A DNA stretch of 64,000 nucleotides, from positions 1 to 64,000 of the forward strand of contig JAEZZQ010000015.1 of the NCBI GenBank assembly GCA_023442465.1, written 5' to 3'. Below are positions 26,133 through 34,425 of this stretch, one piece after another. The stretch is from Bacillota bacterium. Lineage in GTDB: Bacteria > Bacillota > Clostridia > Lachnospirales > Lachnospiraceae. Within the stretch, counting starts at the first letter, position 1; each line of letters starts with the position of its first letter. The position numbers and the translations under genes are program-made. The notes beneath the pieces were generated by a model, which was not told the DNA's origin, searched no databases, and saw only the letters and a program-made list of their open reading frames with translations.

Positions 26133-26753
26133 ATGGTAGCAATAATTGATTATGATGCGGGTAATATTAAGAGTGTGGAAAAAGCGCTTCTCTTCCTTGG
26201 CGAAGACGCGGTGGTCACCAGAGATAGGGACAGGATTCTTATGGCTGACCGGATAATTTTGCCTGGAGTCGGTTCTTTTGGTGAAGCTATGAAAAGGATT
26301 CGTGGATATGGGCTGGGGGACGTGATAAAGGAAGCAGTGGCCGAAAAGATTCCTTTTCTTGGCATTTGCCTGGGGCTCCAGTTATTATTTGAAAAAAGTG
26401 AGGAAAGCGAAGGGATAAGCGGTCTCGGTGTTTTGGATGGAGAAATCGTGAGGATTCCGCCAAAGGAAGGGCTTAAAGTACCTCAAATAGGGTGGAATTC
26501 CTTAAGCTATCCGAATAAGGGAAAACTTTTCGAAGGAATATCGGAAAACTCTTACGTATATTTTGTTCATTCCTATTATTTAAGAGCGAAAGACGACAGC
26601 ATTGTTGCGGCTACCACTGAATACGGTGAACAGCTGCACGTTGCGGTAGAGAAGGATAATGTTTTTGCTTGTCAGTTCCATCCGGAGAAGAGCTCGGATG
26701 TAGGATTGCATATTCTGAATAATTTCATACATATTCAAAAGGAGGGGAAATAG
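26133..26753 (+). CDS. hisH: Imidazole glycerol phosphate synthase, glutaminase subunit HisH
   Basis: The glutamine amidotransferase half of IGP synthase (histidine pathway). It releases ammonia for HisF. It is 206 residues long, normal for the family. The catalytic triad is visible: Cys in LGICLGLQLLFE (C79) and His/Glu in CQFHPEKSS. The oxyanion motif PGVGSFGEAM is intact. hisF starts on the base after its stop codon, which suits a 1:1 complex. The other his genes are not in the window. Confidence 0.96.
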   Translation: MVAIIDYDAGNIKSVEKALLFLGEDAVVTRDRDRILMADRIILPGVGSFGEAMKRIRGYGLGDVIKEAVAEKIPFLGICLGLQLLFEKSEESEGISGLGVLDGEIVRIPPKEGLKVPQIGWNSLSYPNKGKLFEGISENSYVYFVHSYYLRAKDDSIVAATTEYGEQLHVAVEKDNVFACQFHPEKSSDVGLHILNNFIHIQKEGK

Positions 26754-27515
26754 ATGTATACAAAACGTATTATCCCTTGTTTGGATGTGCATAACGGAAG
26801 AGTTGTAAAAGGGGTCAATTTTGTAAATCTTAAGGATGCAGGTGATCCGGTGGAAATCGGTGAAGCATATGATAAGGCGGGCGCGGACGAGTTGGTTTTT
26901 CTGGATATTACGGCGTCCTCCGATGCCAGAGCTACTGTCGTGGATATGGTAAGGAGGGTTGCAGAGCGCGTATTTATTCCCTTTACCGTAGGCGGCGGCA
27001 TACGGACGGTGGAAGATTTTAAAGCTATTCTTAGAGAGGGTGCGGACAAGGTATCTATTAACTCCTCTGCGATAAATACCCCTTCGCTTATCAGCGAAGC
27101 GGCGGACAAATTCGGAAGCCAGTGCGTGGTAGTGGCTATCGATGCGAGAAGGCGCCCGGATGGTTCCGGATGGAACATATATAAAAACGGCGGTCGCATA
27201 GACGTAGGTATGGATGCGGTGGAGTGGGCAATGGAAGCGTATAAATTAGGTGCGGGAGAGATATTGCTTACGAGCATGGATTGTGACGGAACGAAGAACG
27301 GCTATGATATCGAGCTTACGAGTACGATTGCGAATAGCGTTCCTATTCCGGTCATCGCTTCCGGCGGAGCAGGCTGTGAAGAAGATTTTTATGCTGCGTT
27401 GACAGAGGGAAAAGCGGAGGCAGCTCTGGCGGCGTCGTTGTTTCATTATAAGGAGCTGGAGATAAATCAGGTAAAGAAATATCTACAGCAAAAAGGCTTA
27501 TCCGTGAGATTATAG
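26754..27515 (+). CDS. hisF: Imidazole glycerol phosphate synthase, cyclase subunit HisF
   Basis: The (beta/alpha)8 cyclase that turns PRFAR plus ammonia into IGP and AICAR. It is 253 residues long. The catalytic aspartates are seen in IIPCLDVHNGRVVKG and LLTSMDCDGTKNGYD. The two phosphate-binding loops are FTVGGGIRTVEDF and ASGGAG. The ribosome binding site AAAGGAGGGG lies inside the end of hisH, indicating coupled translation. Confidence 0.97.
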   Translation: MYTKRIIPCLDVHNGRVVKGVNFVNLKDAGDPVEIGEAYDKAGADELVFLDITASSDARATVVDMVRRVAERVFIPFTVGGGIRTVEDFKAILREGADKVSINSSAINTPSLISEAADKFGSQCVVVAIDARRRPDGSGWNIYKNGGRIDVGMDAVEWAMEAYKLGAGEILLTSMDCDGTKNGYDIELTSTIANSVPIPVIASGGAGCEEDFYAALTEGKAEAALAASLFHYKELEINQVKKYLQQKGLSVRL

Positions 27516-27602
27516 GCATCTTGTATTTAAACTGTGTAATTGTATTTGTCTAAAAGTCTTCGGGTCTTGAAATATATGATAGTAAAGGAGCAGGCTACGA
27601 AC

Positions 27603-28280
27603 ATGGCTATGATTCAGAATGACTGGCTGGATTCTCTGCAACCGGAGTTTTCCAAGCCTTATTATAAACAGTTGTTTCAATTTGTGCAGAGTGAATATAG
27701 TAAGACGGTCGTTTATCCGCCGGCGGATGATATTTTCAATGCATTTCATTTTACGCCGCTTCATGATGTTAAAGTAGTGCTGCTTGGGCAGGACCCTTAT
27801 CATAACGAACGTCAGGCACATGGATTGAGCTTTTCCGTTTTGCCAGAGCAGAAGGAAATTCCGCCTTCATTGCAGAATATTTATCAGGAGCTTAATGAGG
27901 ATTTGGGGTGCTATATTCCGAATAACGGGTATTTGAGAAAGTGGGCGGAACAAGGTGTTCTGCTTTTGAATGCGGTACTGACAGTTCGTGCACATCAGGC
28001 GAATTCTCATCAGGGAAAGGGCTGGGAGAAGTTTACGGATGCGGTAATAGAGGCAGTGAACGCACAGGATAGGCCTGTCGTATTCTTTTTGTGGGGAAAG
28101 CCTGCTCAGAATAAAGCCCCCATGTTGACCAATCCGAAGCATTTAATTCTTAAGGCACCGCATCCCAGTCCGCTGTCGGCGTACCGTGGATTTTTCGGAT
28201 GCAGGCATTTTAGCCAGGCTAATGAATTTTTGAAGGAAAACGGGATAGACCCGATTGATTGGCAGATTGAAAATATATAG
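27603..28280 (+). CDS. ung: Uracil-DNA glycosylase (family 1)
   Basis: Removes uracil from DNA at the start of base-excision repair. From ATG 27603 the protein has 225 residues, the family norm. The catalytic water-activating loop GQDPYHNERQAHGLSFSV and the minor-groove loop HPSPLSAYRGFFGCRHF are both complete. The start is chosen for length and for AAAGGAG 12 bases upstream. In-frame codons further up would add an unconserved extension. A strong terminator follows. Confidence 0.96.
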   Translation: MAMIQNDWLDSLQPEFSKPYYKQLFQFVQSEYSKTVVYPPADDIFNAFHFTPLHDVKVVLLGQDPYHNERQAHGLSFSVLPEQKEIPPSLQNIYQELNEDLGCYIPNNGYLRKWAEQGVLLLNAVLTVRAHQANSHQGKGWEKFTDAVIEAVNAQDRPVVFFLWGKPAQNKAPMLTNPKHLILKAPHPSPLSAYRGFFGCRHFSQANEFLKENGIDPIDWQIENI

Positions 28281-28309
28281 TAAAAATTAATATTTACGCT
28301 GTAATGACA

Positions 28310-28347
28310 AAGATCCGAGGCCTTGTGGAAAGCTTCGGGTCTTTTTT
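28310..28347 (+). terminator. Terminator after ung
   Basis: AAGATCCGAGGC pairs with GCTTCGGGTCTT (12 bp with two G-T wobbles, 10-base loop), followed by TTTTTT. Confidence 0.9.
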
Positions 28348-28483
28348 ATATCATAGGAAGACAAATGATGTGCTGTCAAAGTATTTGGCCGCGGGAGTGT
28401 GCGAAGCACACTTTTGTTCTCAGGATAAGCTTAAATGTAAGGCAATGGATAATTGAGAAAAAATATCAACTTTTGAATAGCTG
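28348..28483. repeat. Intergenic hairpin between ung and the TrmB gene
   Basis: AGTGTGC-GAA-GCACACT at 28396-28412 is a perfect 7-bp hairpin in a G+C-rich patch (GGCCGCGGG before it), with no adequate T run. Its style resembles the hairpins at 10351-10432, so both may belong to one dispersed repeat family. This cannot be tested from one window. Nothing else is seen here. Confidence 0.45.
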
Positions 28484-28512
28484 TTGACAAATGACACATG
28501 TGGATATATAGT
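28484..28512 (+). promoter_or_regulatory. Sigma-A promoter of the TrmB-lysA pair
   Basis: TTGACA (28484-28489), a 17-base spacer and TATAGT (28507-28512) lie 100 bases before the TrmB-type gene. The ~90-base leader shows no lysine riboswitch features. Confidence 0.75.
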
Positions 28513-28611
28513 ATTCCTATAAAGGAACACTAAAAACGCAAGTAAAAGAAGCAGAATAAACCAATGAATAGATTTCGAATTATATTGGGGATACAATAAG
28601 GGGAAGAGAAG

Positions 28612-29328
28612 ATGGATGAGACGAGTATATTAGAGCGGATGATGTTATTCGGTCTGACGAGAGTGGAGGCTGGCATTTATATATGTCTTTTTAAAAGCGG
28701 AGAGCTTACCGGATATGAGGTGGCGAAGCAGACGGGGATTTCCAGGTCCAATGTCTACAGCGGTTTATCCGGCTTGGTGGATAAAGGAGGAGCTTATCTC
28801 ATAGAAGGCATATCCAGTAAATATGTGGCTGTTCCGATAGAAGAATTCTGTGACAATAAGATAAGAAACATGAAGCGGGACAAAGAGTTCCTGGTGAAAA
28901 ATATGCCGGCGGTAACAGCGGCGGAAGATGGATATATTACGATCGAAGGGGCCAAAAATATAAGGGATAAGATTCTTACGATGTTAGATAATGCAAAGCA
29001 GCGTATTTACCTATCGGCACCGGAAAGCTTTATCCAAAGCATTGAAACGGAGCTTTTAGAAACTGTCAGGCGAAAAATAAAGCTAGTCCTCATTACAGAT
29101 AAAGATGTAGGGATGAGCGAAACGATACAATATCTTACGGATAAAAAGGAAAACCAGATCCGCCTTATCATAGATTCCCTTTATGTACTGACGGGAGATA
29201 TCCAAGGAGAGAAGTCGGATACTTGTTTGTATTCAGGCCAGAAGAACTTTGTAAATGTTTTTAAGGAATCGCTTAGAAATGAAATAAAATTAATTGAACT
29301 TACCGGAGGAGAAAAGAAAGATGAGTAA
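28612..29328 (+). CDS. TrmB-family transcriptional regulator
   Basis: 238 residues. The N-terminal TrmB winged helix spans residues 1-75 (LTRVEAGIYICLFKSGELTGYEVAKQ and SRSNVYSGLSGLVDKG). The second half (about 105-235) resembles the phospholipase-D-like effector domain of TrmB proteins (DNAKQRIYLSAPESFI). TrmB proteins bind sugars or related metabolites through this domain. No ligand can be named. The last eight bases overlap the start of the lysA-like gene, so the two are co-transcribed. It could regulate that gene or itself, which is an inference. Confidence 0.85.
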   Translation: MDETSILERMMLFGLTRVEAGIYICLFKSGELTGYEVAKQTGISRSNVYSGLSGLVDKGGAYLIEGISSKYVAVPIEEFCDNKIRNMKRDKEFLVKNMPAVTAAEDGYITIEGAKNIRDKILTMLDNAKQRIYLSAPESFIQSIETELLETVRRKIKLVLITDKDVGMSETIQYLTDKKENQIRLIIDSLYVLTGDIQGEKSDTCLYSGQKNFVNVFKESLRNEIKLIELTGGEKKDE

Positions 29329-30598
29329 AAAAACGTTTGTAACAAAAGAAATGATAGAAGAAATTGTAAAAAAATATCCTACTCCCTTTCACATTTATGA
29401 TGAAAAGGGTATACGGGAAAATGCGCAGGCTGTAAAAGAGGCTTTTGCGTGGAATGAAGGATTTAAAGAATATTTTGCGATAAAGGCAACGCCCAATCCT
29501 TATCTCATACAGATATTGAGAGAGTATGGATGCGGATGCGACTGTTCCTCTATGACGGAGCTCATGCTGAGCAAGGCGCTGGGTATAACCGGAGAGGATA
29601 TTATGTTTTCCTCCAACGATACGCCTGCGGAGGAATATGAGTATGCGGCGAAGCTGGGTGCTATCATTAATTTGGACGATATAACACATATTGAATTTCT
29701 GGAGGAGACGATCGGAACGCTGCCGGAGACTATGAGCTGCCGTTATAATCCGGGAGGAGTATTTGTCATGAGCAACGGCATCATGGATAACCCGGGCGAT
29801 TCCAAATATGGCTTTACCACGGAGCAGATGTTCGAAGGTTTTCGGATTCTGAAGGAAAAGGGAGTGAAGAATTTCGGTATCCATGCATTCCTTGCGAGCA
29901 ATACGGTAACGAATGAATATTATCCGATTCTGGCGAAACAATTGTTTGAAATTGCGGTTCAGTTGGAGAAGGAGACGGGAGCAGACATTAAGTTTATCAA
30001 TCTGTCAGGCGGCGTTGGAATTCCTTATCAACCGGGTCAGGAGGGAAATGATATCCGGGAAATCGGTGAAGGAGTGCGCAAAGTATATGAGGAGATTCTC
30101 GTTCCTGCAGGTATGGGAGACATAGCCCTTTATACGGAAATGGGACGTTTTATGATGGGACCTTACGGTGCCTTGGTTACGCAGGCGATTCATGAGAAGC
30201 ATACGCATAAGGAATATATCGGCGTGGATGCGTGTGCGGTGAATCTGATGAGGCCTGCTATGTATGGCTCCTATCATCATATTACCGTTCTGGGTAAGGA
30301 AGAAGAGGCCTGTGATTACAAATACGATATAACGGGTTCACTTTGTGAAAACAACGATAAGTTCGCCGTAGACCGCATGCTTCCAAGAATTGATATGGGA
30401 GACTATATGGTCATTCATGACACGGGAGCACACGGATATTCGATGGGATATAATTATAACGGAAAGTTAAGATCAGCAGAACTGCTGTTAAAAGAGGATG
30501 GGAGTACAGAATTGATAAGAAGAGCGGAAACTCCCAAGGACTATTTTGCGACTTTCGATGCACTGGATATTTATAGCAAATTAGAAGAAGAATTTTAA
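29321..30598 (+). CDS. lysA: Diaminopimelate decarboxylase-like PLP enzyme
   Basis: A fold-III PLP decarboxylase of 425 residues, predicted to form L-lysine from meso-diaminopimelate. The PLP lysine is in EYFAIKATPNPYL. The phosphate-binding glycine motif NLSGGVGIPYQPG, the second active-site cysteine region DACAVNLMRPAMYGSYHHI and the C-terminal GDYMVIHDTGAHGYSMGYNYNG are all present. The specificity-loop motif reads CENNDKF instead of the more common ESGD, so another diamino-acid substrate is conceivable. The start is ATG with GGAGGA 11 bases upstream. It overlaps the TrmB-type gene. Confidence 0.88.
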   Translation: MSKKTFVTKEMIEEIVKKYPTPFHIYDEKGIRENAQAVKEAFAWNEGFKEYFAIKATPNPYLIQILREYGCGCDCSSMTELMLSKALGITGEDIMFSSNDTPAEEYEYAAKLGAIINLDDITHIEFLEETIGTLPETMSCRYNPGGVFVMSNGIMDNPGDSKYGFTTEQMFEGFRILKEKGVKNFGIHAFLASNTVTNEYYPILAKQLFEIAVQLEKETGADIKFINLSGGVGIPYQPGQEGNDIREIGEGVRKVYEEILVPAGMGDIALYTEMGRFMMGPYGALVTQAIHEKHTHKEYIGVDACAVNLMRPAMYGSYHHITVLGKEEEACDYKYDITGSLCENNDKFAVDRMLPRIDMGDYMVIHDTGAHGYSMGYNYNGKLRSAELLLKEDGSTELIRRAETPKDYFATFDALDIYSKLEEEF

Positions 30599-30665
30599 AA
30601 AATATGCTTGTCAATAACGACCGAGTGTGGTATTATAAACTTCGGTCGTTATTATCGACGGATAC

Positions 30666-30748
30666 GCCGGCGTGTCGGAATGGCAGACGAGGCAGACTCA
30701 AAATCTGTTGTGGGCAACCACGTATGGGTTCAAGTCCCATCGCCGGCA
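30666..30748 (+). tRNA. tRNA-Leu (anticodon CAA)
   Basis: A full cloverleaf. The acceptor GCCGGCG (666-672) pairs with CGCCGGC (741-747), discriminator A. The anticodon stem GCAGA/TCTGT encloses loop CTCAAAA, giving CAA. The long variable arm TGTGGGCAACCACG is typical of class II Leu tRNA. The T stem ATGGG/CCCAT has loop TTCAAGT. No CCA is encoded. The 3' part of the gene is repeated, decayed, at 37052-37102, which marks it as an integration site. Confidence 0.95.
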
Positions 30749-30749
30749 T
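30696..30749 (+). repeat. Left direct repeat (attL-like), 3' half of tRNA-Leu
   Basis: The stretch from ACTCAAAATCTG in the anticodon arm to GCCGGCAT at the 3' end recurs at 37052-37102 with two substitutions and one 3-base gap. It lies inside the intact tRNA gene. Confidence 0.75.
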
Positions 30750-30767
30750 TATAAATATTGTTAAAAT

Positions 30768-30797
30768 AAGTCGAATGCAAAAGCATTCGACTTGTTT
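30768..30797 (+). terminator. Terminator after tRNA-Leu
   Basis: AAGTCGAATGC-AAAA-GCATTCGACTT is a perfect 11-bp hairpin followed by GTTTCATTTT, 20 bases after the tRNA. If the island model holds, this terminator came with the island. Confidence 0.75.
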
Positions 30798-31077
30798 CAT
30801 TTTGCATGTTATAATCAGACTTACGAATAGATAAGAAGAACACAATGGAAGCTACCTATTGCGAGTGGTTTTCATTGTATTTATGGGCTTTTTAGACATA
30901 AATACAGCGCTTTGCAGCTTTAATGCCTGTTGCGTTGAAATTTTGTGGCATAGCGCGGCCAACTAAAACAAAATTTTGGCCGAATGCAATACTTGCTAAA
31001 AATATATGCCCTCAATATTGGGAAAAACAGAGATTGCAGTATACTGATTGCTGTGAAGTGTAAGGGAGGTGAACGAA
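30798..31077. other. Leader of the nucleotidyltransferase gene
   Basis: No gene is seen. It includes nested inverted repeats around 30950-30983 (AAATTTTGT with ACAAAATTT; GGCCAA with TTGGCC). The strong ribosome binding site AAGGGAGG is at 31062-31069. Confidence 0.4.
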
Positions 31078-31914
31078 TTGGATATCATACATTCCATTTT
31101 AGATAGAACAACCACCGCTTTAAAAAATGTACCAGGCGTTCAAGCGGTGGTTCTTGGCGGCTCCCGTGCACGGGGCACTCATAGTGCGGATTCGGATATT
31201 GATATTGGGATATATTATTCAGGCAGCACATCCCTTGATTTATCAACATTGGCTGTTGTTGCCCGGCAATTGGATGATGAACATAGGGAGGGGCTTATTG
31301 CGCCGCCAGGTGAATGGGGGCAGTGGGTTAATGGCGGCGGATGGCTTATCATTGACGGATACCATGTTGATTTTATATTAAGGGATATTGAGCGGGTAGA
31401 AACAGCTATTCATGAATGCCAAAATGGCATTGTTTCCGCTCACTATCAAACCGGACATCCTCACGCCTATATGAATGTGATGTATATGGGGGAATTGGCT
31501 GTCAGCAAGCTTTTATGGGATGCAACAGGAGAAACAATAAAGTTAAAGGCCATTTCAGAAAAATATCCTCCTAAAATGAAAGCGGCGCTCATACAATTTT
31601 TCACTTTTGAAGCTGAATTTTCATATATGTTTGCATTGGCCAACGCGCAGAAAGACGATATTTATTATATAACGGCCCATCTTGTACGTTCTGTTTCTTG
31701 CTTGAATCAAGTGCTTTTTGCAATCAATGAACGATACTGCTTGAACGAAAAGAAGGCTGTTAGAATGATTAAGACATTTCCCCAAAAACCTGCCGAATAT
31801 AAAGTTAAAGTTGATGACATCTTTTCTATGGCCGCAAAAGAACCAACCATAGCTTGTGATAAACTTTCTGGATTAATTGAGGAAGTGAAAAGGCTTATTC
31901 CAAATAAACTTTAA
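31078..31914 (+). CDS. Nucleotidyltransferase-domain protein (possible antibiotic nucleotidyltransferase)
   Basis: 278 residues. The pol-beta-type nucleotidyltransferase motif is clear near residues 25-47: GGSRARG followed by SDIDIGIYY, i.e. hG[GS] and the metal-binding Asp pair. A further acidic strand appears at YHVDFILRD. The C-terminal ~130 residues are helical (FFTFEAEFSYMFALA). Such proteins transfer a nucleotide to a small molecule or protein. Aminoglycoside or lincosamide modification is possible but unproven. I choose TTG 31078, eight bases after GGGAGG. GTG 31069 overlaps that site. It has its own terminator and lies first in the putative island. Confidence 0.8.
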   Translation: MDIIHSILDRTTTALKNVPGVQAVVLGGSRARGTHSADSDIDIGIYYSGSTSLDLSTLAVVARQLDDEHREGLIAPPGEWGQWVNGGGWLIIDGYHVDFILRDIERVETAIHECQNGIVSAHYQTGHPHAYMNVMYMGELAVSKLLWDATGETIKLKAISEKYPPKMKAALIQFFTFEAEFSYMFALANAQKDDIYYITAHLVRSVSCLNQVLFAINERYCLNEKKAVRMIKTFPQKPAEYKVKVDDIFSMAAKEPTIACDKLSGLIEEVKRLIPNKL

Positions 31915-31952
31915 GAATACAATATTATTTATTATTTCATGTTATTCACAGA

Positions 31953-31990
31953 AGCGCCAGCCGGGAATTACTTCGGCGGGCGCTTTTTTT
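31953..31990 (+). terminator. Terminator after the nucleotidyltransferase gene
   Basis: AGCGCC-A-GCCG pairs with CGGC-G-GGCGCT (one A/G mismatch, 10-base loop), followed by seven T. Confidence 0.88.
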
Positions 31991-32024
31991 GAAATTATAT
32001 AGCCTTAGAACATCAGCTATGCCA

Positions 32025-32055
32025 AGCCGTCACAACAAGGTGGCGGCTCCTTTTT
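32025..32055 (+). terminator. Second hairpin terminator
   Basis: AGCCGTCAC pairs with GTGGCGGCT (one wobble, loop AACAAG), followed by CCTTTTT. It follows the previous terminator by ~35 bases and may back it up, or be the end of a lost gene. Confidence 0.6.
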
Positions 32056-32098
32056 CAATAGGCAGAAAAGGTATACATACATAAAGAACCCTCCAATG

Positions 32099-32163
32099 AT
32101 ACAACTGCCATTGAAAGGCCCTTTACTAAAAAACAATATTGCTGTATATAATGGCAGTTGTAT
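32099..32163. repeat. 14-bp perfect inverted repeat
   Basis: ATACAACTGCCATT (32099-32112) and AATGGCAGTTGTAT (32150-32163) are exact reverse complements, 37 bases apart, downstream of the ABC permease gene. They could form a long-loop hairpin, the ends of a tiny non-coding element, or paired binding sites. Confidence 0.6.
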
Positions 32164-32208
32164 AATGGTTTCTTGACAAATTTACGATTGGTATCTATTT
32201 ATACAATT

Positions 32209-32925
32209 CTAAACATCAGCATATCGAAATGTTCTTAATGCCAATATCAGCGTAACAATTGCCACCAATGATATAAGACCCAAATCTGCTAAATAGCTAA
32301 ACCATGATAAATCAAGAGCATTACGCAAGCCACTGACAAACCACTGAAAAGGATTAAATCTGTTAATCATTTGGAGAAATTCAGGGGCATTGTCCAGGGA
32401 GTAGAAAGCACTGCTACTGAATAATAGAGGCATGGTAATAATATTGGTCAAAATGCTTACATTGTTTTCTGTGCGGCTTAGACTTGCTATAAAAAAGCTG
32501 AAGAAAACATACCCAACCGTTGCAATAATAATCATGGGTATTAACGCAAAAAAAGCCTGCACAGAAATATTTATGTTTAATACAAAAATTCCTGACAGTA
32601 ACACGAGCATGGCACATACGAATGAAATCAAAGTCCAAGCCCCCGATATACTGAATACATATTTCCAAAGCGGCATAGGTGTTACCCGCAGAAGATTATA
32701 TACACCTCTGCGTCGTTGTGTCAGAATCGCAAACGAAGTGGTCATAAAAGAGTAGAACAAGATACTCACTGCTATCATGCCGGTTAAAATATGTTCAGGA
32801 TAATCAGGGGATTTTATAAAAATCCCCAATCCAATGGCTCCGCCGATTGGAAGTATGATAGACCATAGCAATAAAAAAGGATCTCGGCTTGCAGATTTAA
32901 ATGTAAGATTGAATATGGTTTTCAT
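32209..32925 (-). CDS. ABC-2 type transporter permease
   Basis: The membrane half of an ABC exporter, 238 residues with six hydrophobic segments, as in the ABC-2 family. The conserved stretch RRRGVYNLLRVTPMPLWKYV near residue 71 follows the second helix, and the final helix ends in RTFRYADV. The substrate is unknown. Drug or peptide export is common for this family. The start is ATG with GGAGGAAAAT upstream, and that site is formed by the end of the ATPase gene. The two are therefore coupled and most likely form one transporter. Confidence 0.88.
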   Translation of the reverse strand: MKTIFNLTFKSASRDPFLLLWSIILPIGGAIGLGIFIKSPDYPEHILTGMIAVSILFYSFMTTSFAILTQRRRGVYNLLRVTPMPLWKYVFSISGAWTLISFVCAMLVLLSGIFVLNINISVQAFFALIPMIIIATVGYVFFSFFIASLSRTENNVSILTNIITMPLLFSSSAFYSLDNAPEFLQMINRFNPFQWFVSGLRNALDLSWFSYLADLGLISLVAIVTLILALRTFRYADV

Positions 32926-32926
32926 T

Positions 32927-33640
32927 TTATTTTCCTCCTGCTTCTATGCTGTCCGTCAATTCAAGATACAAGCTCTCAAGATTTTCTGCGTGATATTGCT
33001 GTAAAAGACTTTCCGGTTCACCTTGGACAACAATTAGCCCCTCATGCATTAAAATAACGCGGTCAGCCATACGGGATACTTCTTCCATGTCATGTGATGA
33101 AAAAAGAACGGTTACGTTATTTTCTGCTAATCGCTCTATCATAGCTCTTACTTCGTGCCGGGCGCGGGGGTCAAGTCCTGCCGCTGGTTCGTCAAGTATA
33201 ATGAAGTCTGGATTGTGCAGAGTGGTAACGGCAATCGCAAGTCTTTTTTGTTGGCCGCCCGATAGCCGTGAAGCAAGTGTTTTCCTTGCTTCCTGTAGAT
33301 TGCATTCTTCCAGTTTGGTCTGAATTTGTTCCTTATCCATTCGCACATTGTACAGTGCTGCAAAAATCCTTAAATTTTCTTCGGTGCTATAGCCCTCAAA
33401 AAAGGGAGTAGACTGCAATTGAACCCCTATATGTGCCTTATAATCTTCCCTCCAGCGCGTGATTGTTCCGGCATCTGGCGGCAATATTCCTAAGAGCATT
33501 GCCAGTGTGGTCGATTTTCCGGCCCCATTCGTTCCAATCAAAGCTAGAATTTCACCTTGCCGAATTTCTAAATCAATCCCTTTCACTACCTCTCGGTTAT
33601 GAAATTGCTTGCGTATGTCTTTCGCTTCCATCAAATTCAT
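32927..33640 (-). CDS. ABC transporter ATP-binding protein
   Basis: The 237-residue ATPase partner of the permease encoded directly downstream. Walker A GTNGAGKST near residue 36, Q-loop (GVQLQSTPF), signature LSGGQQKRLAIA, Walker B FIILDEPAAGLDP and H-loop SSHDMEE are all intact, so it should hydrolyse ATP. A PadR-type operator lies 29 bases upstream of its start, and padR is the next gene upstream on the same strand. The start is ATG with GGAG about seven bases before it. Confidence 0.93.
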   Translation of the reverse strand: MNLMEAKDIRKQFHNREVVKGIDLEIRQGEILALIGTNGAGKSTTLAMLLGILPPDAGTITRWREDYKAHIGVQLQSTPFFEGYSTEENLRIFAALYNVRMDKEQIQTKLEECNLQEARKTLASRLSGGQQKRLAIAVTTLHNPDFIILDEPAAGLDPRARHEVRAMIERLAENNVTVLFSSHDMEEVSRMADRVILMHEGLIVVQGEPESLLQQYHAENLESLYLELTDSIEAGGK

Positions 33641-33668
33641 TTTTAAACTCCATTTGATTAATGTTGTT

Positions 33669-33684
33669 TATTCAATATTGAGTA
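33669..33684 (-). promoter_or_regulatory. Palindromic operator upstream of the ABC genes (probable PadR site)
   Basis: TATTCAATATTGAGTA contains the perfect palindrome TCAATATTGA. Its reverse complement matches 15 of 16 bases of the site at 34281-34296 upstream of padR. Two matching palindromes, one before each transcription unit of a regulator-transporter pair, is the usual sign of a shared operator. Confidence 0.7.
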
Positions 33685-33697
33685 TTTGGGATATTTT

Positions 33698-33726
33698 TTC
33701 TCCCTCTGTTACGAGGGAGAATTTTT
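33698..33726 (+). terminator. Hairpin between padR and the ABC genes
   Basis: TTCTCCCTC-TGTTAC-GAGGGAGAA is a perfect 9-bp hairpin. The T run (TTTTT) lies on the plus-strand side, against the direction of padR and the ABC genes. On the minus strand it is followed by A, so it should not stop padR transcription efficiently and may act as an mRNA stabiliser or block antisense transcripts. Confidence 0.5.
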
Positions 33727-34264
33727 AGTGCTCTTTCTCTAAAAGGGTTAAAGCCTTATCAACAAATTCTTGTTGTTGCTTTATAGTGGAAAACATATTC
33801 TCCATGATAAGATTGACCATAGGAGGAATTTTGTGTTGCATAGCAGCATCTTTAGCTTCTAGTCCACGCTTCACAGCGCTATATTCATTATTTAGAACAA
33901 TCCGCTGTTCTTCAAGTGCCTTTCGGCATTCCTCCGCTGATAGCTTCTCGTAAAAGGATAGGCCGGAATATAACGTTGAAGGGTATAGGACAGAGGAAGC
34001 TTTTAACGAATCCTTAATCAGCGTTTGCAGATAAGTTCGCCCGGTGTCCGTAATAGAATAAACAGCTTTTTGTCGGTGTCCGGTCTGTTCAATGCTGGTA
34101 ACTGCTACATATCCCTCATGCTCCATTTTTTTAAGAGCGTGATAAATGGAACCAATTAATACACCGCCCCAGCGTTCTGCGTCTGTCATTTGCAATGCCT
34201 GCTGAATATCATAACCAGACATTGGTTGAACATCTAAGATTCCAAGTACAAGTAACCGTGTCAA
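33725..34264 (-). CDS. PadR-family transcriptional regulator
   Basis: 179 residues. The PadR winged helix occupies residues 1-85 (LLVLGILDVQPMSGYDIQQAL, IGSIYHALKKMEHEGYV and AVYSITDTGRTYL). A C-terminal helical region (about 95-179) provides the dimer interface, as in the longer PadR group (PadR-s1 plus Vir_act_alpha_C-like). The initiator is TTG with GAGGTG seven bases upstream. It most likely represses itself and the adjacent ABC exporter, since matching operators precede both. Inducing ligands are usually the exported compounds. Confidence 0.9.
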   Translation of the reverse strand: MTRLLVLGILDVQPMSGYDIQQALQMTDAERWGGVLIGSIYHALKKMEHEGYVAVTSIEQTGHRQKAVYSITDTGRTYLQTLIKDSLKASSVLYPSTLYSGLSFYEKLSAEECRKALEEQRIVLNNEYSAVKRGLEAKDAAMQHKIPPMVNLIMENMFSTIKQQQEFVDKALTLLEKEH

Positions 34265-34280
34265 TTCATTTCACCTCACT

Positions 34281-34325
34281 TACTCAACATTGAATATTAT
34301 ATAATTGAACAAGTGGGTCTGTCAA
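34281..34325 (-). promoter_or_regulatory. padR promoter with overlapping operator
   Basis: On the minus strand, TTGACA (34325-34320), an 18-base spacer and TATAAT (34301-34296) form a near-consensus promoter. The palindromic operator TACTCAACATTGAATA (34281-34296) touches the -10 box, an ideal place for repression. The match to the site at 33669-33684 supports autoregulation by PadR. Confidence 0.75.
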
Positions 34326-34425
34326 GATTATTGCAGTATATTTTGTTTTTACATTACTTATCTGTTGATTGTTTGTCTTGTTATTTAGTTTTTTGATGCG
34401 ACATTACCCATTACGACAGGGAGCA

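Noticed and set aside
28513..28611. Lysine riboswitch before the lysA-like gene
   Set aside because: The leader is only ~90 bases and shows none of the conserved lysine riboswitch elements.
30604..30834. 76-codon open frame across the tRNA-Leu gene
   Set aside because: It overlaps the whole tRNA, so it is not a protein gene.
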